DNA from: a virus
Virus record (IMG/VR): IMGVR_UViG_3300025767_000082
Coordinates: 1-31,401 of that record
Strand: one strand, 5' to 3'
DNA length: 31,401 nt
Positions 20,625 through 30,000 of the stretch are shown one piece after another. Each line of letters opens with the position of its first letter. The first letter of the stretch is position 1. A program made the translations under genes and the position numbers. The notes below the pieces were generated by a model. The model was not told where the DNA came from. It searched no databases and was given only the letters and a program-made list of their open reading frames with translations.

Positions 20625-22709
20625 ATGAACTGGTTAGAAAACGTAGAGCTATACCTAAGATTAAAACTAACAGGGAATCCCACTCGGGATTCCTTCGGGG
20701 TAACCCTCCTCAAGAAGTATCCCGAATCTATGGATAGGCTCCAAGAGTATGGGCAAATAGCACACCTTGTTATCAGTCGGCAAGCTAAGAATGTAAGCGG
20801 TAATATACATTGTAAACTAACAGTAACAAGTATCGCTATTGGCAAGAGCATCCTCTCCACTCTAACCAAATCTAAAAGAAATGATTGGAAAGATGAGGTG
20901 CGCCTTGGTGACCTCTTCATCGAAGCATTCTACCGGCTAGGTTTTATTGATATTGTTAAACCTGAGTTCAGATCAACACGGCCCGTGGAGATTATACTCT
21001 TGGGTACATTCCCATCAGAACTCCCAGAGCCTGTCGTCAAGATGGCACTGCATGGTGTGTGGAATCAAAAGCCTAAAGATATTAATAGGGCTGAACAAAT
21101 AATCCAGTTCAACATTGATAGTCTCAAGTACACTGTACCTATCGTGAAGCGCTGGGATGAAGTCCTCGATGGACCCTTCAAGGATCTGTTAAAGACTAAA
21201 GCAATCAAGGCCGTTAACAAACTACAACAAGTGGGTTGGACTATCAACAAGGATGTACTAGCAGCTGTCGAGAGCAACCCGTATATGTTCTACAAAGAGC
21301 ACGACAAGTCTAGTGAGAACCTGTCAAAGAAGATTGACTACGCTTACACTGTAACAAAGGCCAAGGTCTTATCCAAAGAGGACAGCTTCTACTACGCACT
21401 GGATGTAGATTACCGTGGTCGTGTTTACTATGTTGAGAGCTACATGAACTTCCAAGGATCGGACCTAGCAAGGGGGCTTCTGTGCTTCTCTGAGGAGGCT
21501 TTAGTTACCCCCAGTGGGTTACGCTGGCTTAAGATACATTGTGCCTCCTCGTACAACGAGAGCTATTCTAAGGACAATATACCAGCGTGGTGTACATCGG
21601 ATTACAGATCACACCTAGATGCTGAAGGATTGGATGATATCTCTGTGGACAAGATGACCTTGAGGGACAGGGAGCTGTGGGTAGACAACAACATACTTGA
21701 AGTTTACAAAACAGCATTAACAAAAACACTACACAGCTGTGAGAAACCAGTGGCATATCTGGCAGCTTGTATAGAACTACTTAAATATAAGGAAGCCAAT
21801 GGTAATTATTACTCTCGTATGCCTGTACCAATTGATGGTAGCAACAATGGATGGCAACACCTAGGGGCGATCTCTAAGGATGTACAAACAGCTGAGCTTG
21901 TTGGTCTTGTTCCAGTCGATATTCAGAATGACTTCTATGTGCAGACAGCAAAGAAGCTAATCGAGATTACAAAGGATGTAACTCGAAGTTCAATACTGCA
22001 AGAGATGCCCATGAAGAAAATCCGAAAGGGTATCAGTAAGCGTGGGAGCATGACAAGAGCTTACTCCGCAGGCGCTCAGAAGATCGCAGAGAATATGTAT
22101 CAGGACTGTAAGGGGTATGGTTACTGTGCCGAGTATGGTATCACTGAAGAGATCTGCAAAGGTCTTGCAAGAGATCTAGTCAAGGCTATTCAGTTAGTCT
22201 GTCCCGGTCCTCTTCAAACCATGAAGTACCTACAACAACTAGCTAATGATAGGTTAGACCAAGGCTATGGTTACATGACATGGACTTCACCCTCAGGGTT
22301 CCCTGTGATCTATACCTGCAACCATCAACGCTCAGAGAAACAACGAGGGACTATTAGTGGCATCGGCCAGATCAACCACGTAGCTAAGGTAGATACCAAC
22401 GTGTCTGACCGTAGGGGTTTTATGTGTGGGATCTCACCTAACTTTATCCACTCACAAGATGCAGCGCACATGAGTTTAGTCATCGATGAATTTGATGGTG
22501 TCTTTGGGGCTGTCCACGATAGCTTCAGTACCCATGCATCGAAAGTCGATGAGCTACTTAAGATAACCAAACGAGTCTTTGTTGAGATATACAATGAAGA
22601 TAACTACTTTGATAACATCCAGAATAGGATTGAAGCAACAGCTGATCAACCAATAACTGGTAGTTTAAACATACAAGATGTGGAGAAGTCAGATTACTTC
22701 TTCGCCTAA
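20625..22709 (+). CDS. Single-subunit phage RNA polymerase, T7-like (intracellular)
   Basis: 694 aa. Motifs in order: DYRGRVYYVESYMNFQG (DxxGR, 262-266), motif A PIDGSNNGWQHLGA (D404), motif B KGISKRGSMTRAYSAG (K472, Y480), FIHSQDAAHMS (about 607-617) and motif C VHDSFSTHA (D632), equivalent to T7 D537, K631, Y639 and D812. T7's G640 is a Ser here (S481). It is about 190 residues shorter than T7 RNA polymerase, mainly N-terminal, where T7 contacts promoter DNA. It lies after primase-helicase, so it is probably made mid-infection and drives late genes. A strong hairpin lies in its 5' coding part. Confidence 0.93.
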   Translation: MNWLENVELYLRLKLTGNPTRDSFGVTLLKKYPESMDRLQEYGQIAHLVISRQAKNVSGNIHCKLTVTSIAIGKSILSTLTKSKRNDWKDEVRLGDLFIEAFYRLGFIDIVKPEFRSTRPVEIILLGTFPSELPEPVVKMALHGVWNQKPKDINRAEQIIQFNIDSLKYTVPIVKRWDEVLDGPFKDLLKTKAIKAVNKLQQVGWTINKDVLAAVESNPYMFYKEHDKSSENLSKKIDYAYTVTKAKVLSKEDSFYYALDVDYRGRVYYVESYMNFQGSDLARGLLCFSEEALVTPSGLRWLKIHCASSYNESYSKDNIPAWCTSDYRSHLDAEGLDDISVDKMTLRDRELWVDNNILEVYKTALTKTLHSCEKPVAYLAACIELLKYKEANGNYYSRMPVPIDGSNNGWQHLGAISKDVQTAELVGLVPVDIQNDFYVQTAKKLIEITKDVTRSSILQEMPMKKIRKGISKRGSMTRAYSAGAQKIAENMYQDCKGYGYCAEYGITEEICKGLARDLVKAIQLVCPGPLQTMKYLQQLANDRLDQGYGYMTWTSPSGFPVIYTCNHQRSEKQRGTISGIGQINHVAKVDTNVSDRRGFMCGISPNFIHSQDAAHMSLVIDEFDGVFGAVHDSFSTHASKVDELLKITKRVFVEIYNEDNYFDNIQNRIEATADQPITGSLNIQDVEKSDYFFA
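20674..20693 (+). other. Hairpin within the start of the RNA polymerase gene
   Basis: GGAATCCC (20674-20681) pairs perfectly with GGGATTCC (20686-20693) around ACTC, about 50 bases into the coding region. Could slow translation or be a cleavage site; it encodes ordinary text, so chance cannot be excluded. Confidence 0.4.
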
Positions 22710-22719
22710 GGAGATTATT

Positions 22720-22986
22720 ATGTCACAGAATAAAAACTATAACATGTTAGCATTGCGTGGTCTCGATATAGATGACATGGATTACGTTGAAGAGCTTGGG
22801 ATTGACCCCAAGGTAGCCTACACACCAGCAATCAATGATGCCATCCTTGATAAAGTGTACCAACAAAACTTGGAGTACTACCGCAGGGAGGGTATTGATG
22901 AGAAGCAAGCAGTCAAACAAGCTGACCAGTACCGAGCAACCGCTAAAGAAACTGTCAACAAACTCATGGCCAAAGTCTTAAACTAA
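22720..22986 (+). CDS. 88-aa protein between RNA polymerase and ThyX, function unknown
   Basis: Start at 22720 (AAGGAG 6-7 bases upstream); the open frame from 22678 overlaps the polymerase gene and is not used. Starts MSQNKNYNMLALRGLDIDD, then DYVEELGIDPKVAYTPA; the C-terminal half is a basic helical segment (EYYRREGIDEKQAVKQA). No recognised family. Operon position with late-middle genes is the only clue. Confidence 0.65.
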   Translation: MSQNKNYNMLALRGLDIDDMDYVEELGIDPKVAYTPAINDAILDKVYQQNLEYYRREGIDEKQAVKQADQYRATAKETVNKLMAKVLN

Positions 22987-22996
22987 GGGTAACTTA

Positions 22997-23665
22997 ATGT
23001 CTAACGTAAACTTGATCTCTATGTCTAAGCCCTCAGCAATTACAGGGTGCCATACAGCTAATGATTTAATTGCATACACAGCCCGGATAAGTAATCCAAC
23101 TAATCAGAATAACTCAGAGACAGCACCTAAGCTGATCCAGTATCTGATCCGAGAAAACCATTGGTCTCCTTTTGAAATGGTACACATGACACTGGAGATT
23201 AAAACAACAAGGGATATAGCAAGACAGATAATTCGACATCGATCCTTTGCATTCCAAGAGTTCAGCCAGAGGTACGCTCTGAGTGAGAACTTCAGTGCTC
23301 GGGAAGCAAGACTACAGGACACTAAGAACAGGCAGAACTCAGTGGACATTGATAAGAGTGATCCAGTGCAAGCAAGGCTGGCAGAAGAGTGGAGTATCAA
23401 ACAACACAAACTGATGAGGGACGTGAAGGAAATTTACAAGTGGGCAGTACAGAATGGCATCGCAAAGGAACAGGCACGAGCCGTCTTACCGGAGGGGAAT
23501 ACTGAAACTACTTTGTACATGTCGGGAACATTGAGATCATGGATTCACTACTGTGAACTTAGGATGGGTAATGGTACTCAGAAAGAGCACAGGGAGGTTG
23601 CGGAAGGTTGCTGGGATATTATCACCCACCACTTTCCAGATGTTAAGAAAGCACTAGTTAAATAA
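22997..23665 (+). CDS. thyX: Flavin-dependent thymidylate synthase ThyX
   Basis: 222 aa. The ThyX signature RHRx7S is present as RHRSFAFQEFSQRY (R80, H81, R82, S90, R92). HWSPFEMVHMTLEI and ARAVLPEGNTETTLYMSG are also typical. Converts dUMP to dTMP using FAD and methylene-tetrahydrofolate. It completes the dNTP module with RNR, the gp1.7-like protein and MazG. Last gene of the plus-strand block; a bidirectional terminator follows directly. Confidence 0.95.
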   Translation: MSNVNLISMSKPSAITGCHTANDLIAYTARISNPTNQNNSETAPKLIQYLIRENHWSPFEMVHMTLEIKTTRDIARQIIRHRSFAFQEFSQRYALSENFSAREARLQDTKNRQNSVDIDKSDPVQARLAEEWSIKQHKLMRDVKEIYKWAVQNGIAKEQARAVLPEGNTETTLYMSGTLRSWIHYCELRMGNGTQKEHREVAEGCWDIITHHFPDVKKALVK

Positions 23666-23668
23666 AAT

Positions 23669-23710
23669 AAGGGGAACCTCGGGCATTGCGCCTTGGGTTC
23701 CCCTTTTTTT
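23669..23710. terminator. Bidirectional terminator between convergent blocks
   Basis: AAGGGGAACC (23669-23678) pairs with GGTTCCCCTT (23696-23705). A run of T follows on the plus strand (23704-23712) and, read from the other side, TTATTTTATTT follows on the minus strand. It stops both ThyX-side and late-gene transcription. Confidence 0.92.
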
Positions 23711-26700
23711 TTAATGCATGTAATACTGAAACACAGACTTACCAGCGGCGTTAATATCTGACCGCAATGCTTTCTTATTATGGTTTACTTTATTACGAAG
23801 TTGAGTCAGTCTCTGATTGAGAGCCATCTCTTTGTTGAGCAACTTATGGAAGTGCCTCACCTGCTTAACAGTAGCCTGTGTCGGGTTAGTGCTAAACTTA
23901 TAACCAACATCACGCATACCCTTTTGGATGTTAGCCAGTGATTGATCCACGTTCAACACATCAACATTCTCAAGGTGTCTCTTCAAAGCTACAGGGGTTG
24001 CATCACCATACGCATCCACCTCAAGGCCAGTCAAAGATCCCATCATCTGGTGGACCTCGTTCAGACCAACATTAACTACAGAGTCTGGTGAGAGTCCCTT
24101 CAGTGTTTCTTCAAATGCTAACTCGGCTCTCTTGTTAGTATCTATAATCTCCTGCATGAAGTCCCAGTCCATGGTGGCGTTCACCCAGTTCTCATTAACA
24201 TCGTTCAACACAATATCATAACCATTAGCATCCATCTTAAAGGCATCGTAGATCTGGTAAAGATACGGATCACCACGGGAAGCATCATTAAGCCTACGCC
24301 AAGTGTTACCAGTAAATGTCAAAGCAGCAGTTGCTGCATCGATAGACTGTACCGAAGCTACAACAGAACGGTTCATTGTCTTAACACCAACCATGGGCTT
24401 GCCATTAACCAACTCAGCAGCTGCCGCAGATCGTCTAAGGGAACCATACCTTTCGATAGAACGCTGAGACCTCTCTCCCTTAGTGAACTCTGTCCACTTA
24501 ACCTCACCGACCTTACCACTTACAGAACCCCCAAGAGAGATCTCCATGCCAGTAGCAGTTGTCATTGTGAATGGTATATCTGCAAGAGCTGCATTAGCTG
24601 CCACACCTTTCAAGATTGATCTTGTTTGGATTGCCTCGTTAGACAGGACCTCGTGCAGACCAGTCGTGTACGTTGGTAATAGCAGCGCTGACAGTGATTT
24701 ATTATCTGTCACTGACTGCAATGCAGCAAACGCTTCCTGATAACCAACAAGGTTGTTACTCTCAAGTTCCTCTTGGGACATAAGGGCAGCTTCTTCGTTG
24801 ACACGGAACATAGCGTCTGAGATATCACTAACAAAAGATTTAATATCACGGCCATAACCAAAGGTCATTGTCGTGTATTTGTTGAGTGCTCTGTTGTTGA
24901 AGACCGCTCTAGCTACTGTGTAAACGTGAGGTGCAGCATCCCCCAAGAGGGACTCACTGCCGGCAATGCCGTCCACATCTATCACATCAGCTAAGGTCTC
25001 GGCGAGCTGATCCCTGATGTCACCCTTATCTAGGAGGACTTTATCCTGACTCCTCAACACACCAGTCATAAAGGCCATTGCCTTAGACCCCATGAGCATA
25101 CCCCATGCAGCCAAACCGTTAGTCTTACCATCGATGTATGCGTTAAAGAAGGAACTATGCCCAGCTGGGTTGTTGTCAACGATCACAGCTTTGTGGAACT
25201 TAACAAAGTCTAAGAGACCATCTATGTACAGAGGACCATCCTCACCCGCCTTGGCAATAGCTGCAATCAACGCACCGTCAATCTCTGGATCTAAAGCTAG
25301 TCCAGAAAACTTCGGGAAGTTTGGATCTAACAAGGACACACCGTCCTCGATGGCTTGGTATATCTCATCCGCTTTCTCAGGAGAGATCGCCTCGTCAAGT
25401 AATGCTTGTAGCCGTTTACCCCAAGAGAGAAGCTGGGGTGTTGCCCTGAGGAGCATTGCAGGTCTCTCTGAGGGTAATGCTTCTGACCCACCATCAACTA
25501 AGTGTAGTGCATACATCTGCTCCAAGTTACGATGGACCCGGTTACCACGTTTAGCAACAGCCGGTTGAGCACCTCTTGTAACAAAACGAACAAGCTTCGA
25601 GGAACTGGGATCAAACAAAGATTGCTGTGGTGCAGTACGTCCGTTAAAGCCCTGCATGTAATACGTCAAGTAGTTAATACCCTTGCGTTCTTTTGCGATA
25701 CCAAACAGGTGCTGAGCTGTTGATGTTTTGATTGATTCAAGAACAACGTTAGCACTGTACTCCGTCTGCTCTGGGTTCTCAGCGAGGGCTGCTTTCTCTT
25801 GAGCAATAAGGGCGGACATCTTTTTAGGACCAATGTTGTGCATGTTAGCAAACAAATCAACGACAGGCTGGCCACTACCGGGCTGACTAAGGAGTGCTGG
25901 CAGCAAGGTCGCTAGTGCAACCCGGCTTCTAGTACGGTCAACAATGTGGCCTACCGTGCTTTGGTTACGCATCGCTTGGTCAATCAGCCTAGTGTTTACA
26001 CGTTTCACTGGAGAACGTACAAGGGTTTTGAACTCACCAACTAGCTTACCATTAACTGGTTTAGTTTTAAGCGGGGATACTAGATTCTTACCGAAAGCCT
26101 TCTTCCGTAAAGCATCTGCTTGCTTAAAAACAATAGCACCTTCTGGGGTTAGCTGGTATACCTTTGGCTTCTTAGCATCACCGGCACTAACCACATCCTC
26201 GCTTTCACGGATAAGATCTGGGTTAACCTTGACATAGTTTGAGAGCATGGCAGCACCAAGTGCTGTCGCCTGCTCAGAGGTCAGATCAGCAGAGACCGTG
26301 GCATTGTTGTTGCGTTGGTACTCACGGCTTATCGCTTGCCCCACACGCTCAGCTACCTTAGCAGCAGGTACTTGAGTCACGAGGGCCATCTCTGGTTCTG
26401 TGACTGGTTCACCAGCAGCCTTGAGAACTACATCCTGAGTCTCAGGGATTCCCTGTAGGTAATCAGAAAGCGTGTTCTCAATGGTAGCCGAAGCTACAGT
26501 TAAGAAGGTAGGTGATAGTTTCTTATCTACCTTGCTTGGATCTAAAACACTCTGAGTTGTTTCAATAGCACTCCAAGGACCTACTTCATTAGTCCCTGTC
26601 AGAAGGTCAAGGGCAGCCACAAGTGGTCTTGCCTGCACATCAGGTGATCCTGCAAGAACCCGTGGATCTTGGTACAGACCAACACCAACTGCCCCTGAGT

Positions 26701-27097
26701 CAAAGGCATCACGTAGCGCCCTCGCTCTAACGAACAGACCGTTATTGCCTTCTGTTGCAGATCTCTTAGAGTCTGCTTTGTACTTGTAAATGTTTGAGGG
26801 ACCTCCCGGCGCAGCTAAGTTTTCCCTAATACCGGGAAGCGCTTCTGCTTCTTGCTGAGCTTTTATTGCCGCCGCTCTCTCAGCTTCTGCGGCGATACCT
26901 TCAAGCACCCCCGCTTCAACAAGAGGCTCTGTCCCTACGGTAGGCGCTGTGGCAACTGAGGGTTGCTGTACAGGCGCTTCTGCTTCTTGTATTGGGGTTA
27001 CCTCAGGGGTAACACCAAGTGTCTCTACGGGTGTTTCAAAGCCCTCAGAGGGCACCGGCATACCGGGCCTCCCCTGAGCTGTAATTATCTTACCCAT
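23711..27097 (-). CDS. Putative virion RNA polymerase (single-subunit, N4 vRNAP-like in concept)
   Basis: 1128 aa. Residues about 20-95 are Ala/Pro/Glu/Val-rich and probably disordered. From about 475 the single-subunit RNA polymerase landmarks appear in order: FNGRTAPQQSLFDPSSSKL (R487; T7 R425 context), motif A FFNAYIDGKTNGLAAWG (D656), motif B RALNKYTTMTFGYG (R736, K740, Y748, G749; T7 R627, K631, Y639, G640 with identical internal spacing), SVQSIDAATAALTF (D920; T7 HSQD box), and motif C YQIYDAFKMD (D951; T7 D812). It is encoded with late giant proteins, not with replication genes, so I infer it is packaged and ejected to transcribe first genes. The C-terminus is basic and helical. AAGGAG precedes the ATG and overlaps the end of the gene before it. 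Overall similarity is low; function needs biochemical proof. Confidence 0.75.
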   Translation of the reverse strand: MGKIITAQGRPGMPVPSEGFETPVETLGVTPEVTPIQEAEAPVQQPSVATAPTVGTEPLVEAGVLEGIAAEAERAAAIKAQQEAEALPGIRENLAAPGGPSNIYKYKADSKRSATEGNNGLFVRARALRDAFDSGAVGVGLYQDPRVLAGSPDVQARPLVAALDLLTGTNEVGPWSAIETTQSVLDPSKVDKKLSPTFLTVASATIENTLSDYLQGIPETQDVVLKAAGEPVTEPEMALVTQVPAAKVAERVGQAISREYQRNNNATVSADLTSEQATALGAAMLSNYVKVNPDLIRESEDVVSAGDAKKPKVYQLTPEGAIVFKQADALRKKAFGKNLVSPLKTKPVNGKLVGEFKTLVRSPVKRVNTRLIDQAMRNQSTVGHIVDRTRSRVALATLLPALLSQPGSGQPVVDLFANMHNIGPKKMSALIAQEKAALAENPEQTEYSANVVLESIKTSTAQHLFGIAKERKGINYLTYYMQGFNGRTAPQQSLFDPSSSKLVRFVTRGAQPAVAKRGNRVHRNLEQMYALHLVDGGSEALPSERPAMLLRATPQLLSWGKRLQALLDEAISPEKADEIYQAIEDGVSLLDPNFPKFSGLALDPEIDGALIAAIAKAGEDGPLYIDGLLDFVKFHKAVIVDNNPAGHSSFFNAYIDGKTNGLAAWGMLMGSKAMAFMTGVLRSQDKVLLDKGDIRDQLAETLADVIDVDGIAGSESLLGDAAPHVYTVARAVFNNRALNKYTTMTFGYGRDIKSFVSDISDAMFRVNEEAALMSQEELESNNLVGYQEAFAALQSVTDNKSLSALLLPTYTTGLHEVLSNEAIQTRSILKGVAANAALADIPFTMTTATGMEISLGGSVSGKVGEVKWTEFTKGERSQRSIERYGSLRRSAAAAELVNGKPMVGVKTMNRSVVASVQSIDAATAALTFTGNTWRRLNDASRGDPYLYQIYDAFKMDANGYDIVLNDVNENWVNATMDWDFMQEIIDTNKRAELAFEETLKGLSPDSVVNVGLNEVHQMMGSLTGLEVDAYGDATPVALKRHLENVDVLNVDQSLANIQKGMRDVGYKFSTNPTQATVKQVRHFHKLLNKEMALNQRLTQLRNKVNHNKKALRSDINAAGKSVFQYYMH

Positions 27098-27099
27098 GT

Positions 27100-30000
27100 T
27101 TACTCCTTATTATATCCCCATTCATCAGCTGGTTGAGTTATATTCTCAACAAGTGTATCACGTAGCTTTGGTAGGCTACCGAGAGGTGTTAGTTTAGCAG
27201 CAGCCTTAGCTGCCTTGGTGTAGTCACCCTCGATGAGGGAACCTGTTGCTGTCATAAGTTTATCTAAAGTACCAAGAGCTGGTGCTTCCCCAGATGTTTT
27301 ATTCCAAGCCCAGTCAGCATAACCCTGAGATCGAGACTCATACATTGGTGCTATAAAATCAATAACACGCTGGCCAGTACCGAGAAGACCAGATGAAGAC
27401 ACAGCCCTCCGGGCTTTCTCCATATCGTCAAGGTATGGGTTTTCTGTACCCCACTTCATCCTATCCTTTAATTCCTGAGAGGCATACCCCATAGCAATCA
27501 TGAGGACCATCATAGAAAATGCATGGTATTTCATTTGAGGACTACCACGTTTGACATACTCTCCCCAAAGCTTAGGGATAAATGTAGATTGGAAAACAGC
27601 AATAAAGCCTGAGAACTGAGTGAACATTGCAAACCGAGGATCATGATAGATCATAGGTCGGTTAGCAGTTGTTGGCATCATGATGGCATCATTGATAAAT
27701 GCAAAGGTACCATTAGTTATTTCATTTCTCAGCTGCTCTGCCTCTACTTCTGTCAAGGGATAGTTAAACGCTTGTTTCTTAGCTAGCTCTGTAAACAACT
27801 CAACATTAATGTGCAGGTTGCGTAAGTGCTCCTCAGCTTCCTCAACAGCTTTAGTCTTGGGAGTGCTGCTATCCCACAGGTAGATTGTCTCTGCGTGGTT
27901 CAGCATATAGTCCCAAGCAATAGATGCACGGACTGCCCTTGTCATTTGGGTCCAACCTTGCAAACCGTTCCACTTAAAGAACTGAGAGATTAGGTTTTGT
28001 TTCAATGCATTGGTTTCAGTCACACCTGTTTTAGATGCAGCTCCAGCTTCTTGCTCGTTGTAACCAAGCTCTTGGATAATACGCTGACCGTTAGTTTCAG
28101 TTTTGGCTAGCTCTACCCTAGTGATTGTGGAGAATATCTCCTTACCACCATTATAGAACATAGTCCCAAGTTCAACACCGGCTGCCTTCAAACCACCCTT
28201 ACCGAATATCTGTTGGTTAGTTAATCCTTTAAACAAAAGCATAAGCTCTACGGTAGAACTAACAGTTGCTGTACTCAAGGCTCCAAGAATCGTAAAGGTT
28301 AAGAAGTTCTTTTGGATCTTCTGTGCCAACTTACCAGCGTCTGTGGTTGCCCTCTTGTAGTTACCTGACTCAGCATCAAGGTAATCCTTCATCTTCTTAG
28401 CGATCCTAATAAGATCAGCTTCAGATACGCCCTCCGCCCTTGCCTTCTCTAGCTGTGCTGCGATAACACTACCGTTAATACCTACATACTTTTGATATGC
28501 AACAAAACGTGCAGCAGACTTAATAGCGTAGTTGACATTTGTGAAGATGTCCTGCTCTAAGAACTTATCAAATGCAGGATTCTCAGAGAGCCCCAAGGTC
28601 CTTGCCCTATGTGAGCCGGGTATTGGGGTACCGTCTGTTACCGAGAATGCCTTATCATCAGGTAATAAACCATCGATGTCATTCTTGTTAGGGTTCTCAA
28701 TAATGTTAGTTGCAATATCATTAGCCATTGCTTCAGTCATCCCGTGGGACTCACCATACTCTGACATTAAGGCGGTTATAAAACCAGCCCTGTCACCGGC
28801 AACAGCGTTCTTGTTAAGTGATTTAAACTTAGAGAAGTAGTTACTAATCTCACCAACATCACCATACTTTTGTTGTTCCTTCAACATACTATCAGACAAT
28901 CGTTGTAGTCTTTCAATCTCCTTAATATAGAGTTCCCTGTTGGGCATCTCTGGTATCTTAGATGTATCGAGAACACCCTTGTCGTTAACAGCGTCCCGCC
29001 AGATATTGTAGAACTGACGGCTTAAGAGTTCCCTTTTCTTACGGCTAGGTCTGATACCCCCATTAATGGTTGAATAAAACTCTGTTGGTTTTGTGTAGGC
29101 GTTCTCCCACTTTGCAACTAACAAGTGTTTAAAAGATTCAAAATCATTACCACTGTATGTTGTTTGAAGACCACCACCAAACGATGCAGCTAACTTACGA
29201 ATAGATGGAGAGATATTTTTCAACCGATCTAAGAATATGAAACGAGTAGATCCACGCCAGAAGCGAGTGCTTGAGACAGCCACATCAAACACGGTGTCCG
29301 CCTTTGTACGTTCGCCTTTAGGCTCTTCTTTCTCAGCAAGCTCATTAAAGATATTCTTATCAGGAGATACAGCAGCTGCCCTTCGAGCTTCCTCTAGGTT
29401 CTCATCTATTGTAGGTATGAACCCATTGTTAGTTCTCCTTTCTTCTTCGGCCCACTTACCAGAGTCGGACAAACCACTACCGTCTGCTTCAGTACCTCCC
29501 CAAATAGCTGCCTCCCACTGGGCTTGGTTGGTCACACCACTGGCTGTCCCTAAAGAACCACCAAGGGCAGCACCAGCCACAGCAGCTTGGGTCATACGGT
29601 TTAACGCCTCATTAAAGTCAAATGAAGAATCCTCAATGTGAGCCGCAGTATAACCAATCAGTTCCTGAACCGCTTCAGTAGCGCCCTCAGTTACAGTACC
29701 AGCAGCACCACTCTTTAAGATATCTTTAATGGCATCACGACTTCTTAGTTGATCTTTAAGAATACGTGAAGCGTCTGTGGAGATACCTGCAAGCTGTGAC
29801 TTAGACATTTGAATAACATCTTTCAGTGCAGCCTGAGTCATTCCTTCAGTGACTTCAATCCCAAGCTCTTTAGCTTTCTTAATTGCTAATTGCTCAGCAG
29901 CAGCGTTAAGCATTTTCTGTGGGGTATCAAGCTTACCAAAACCACCAATAAGTTTAGTAACACCAAACAAATCTAAAGCACCTTGGATTGCACCACCACC

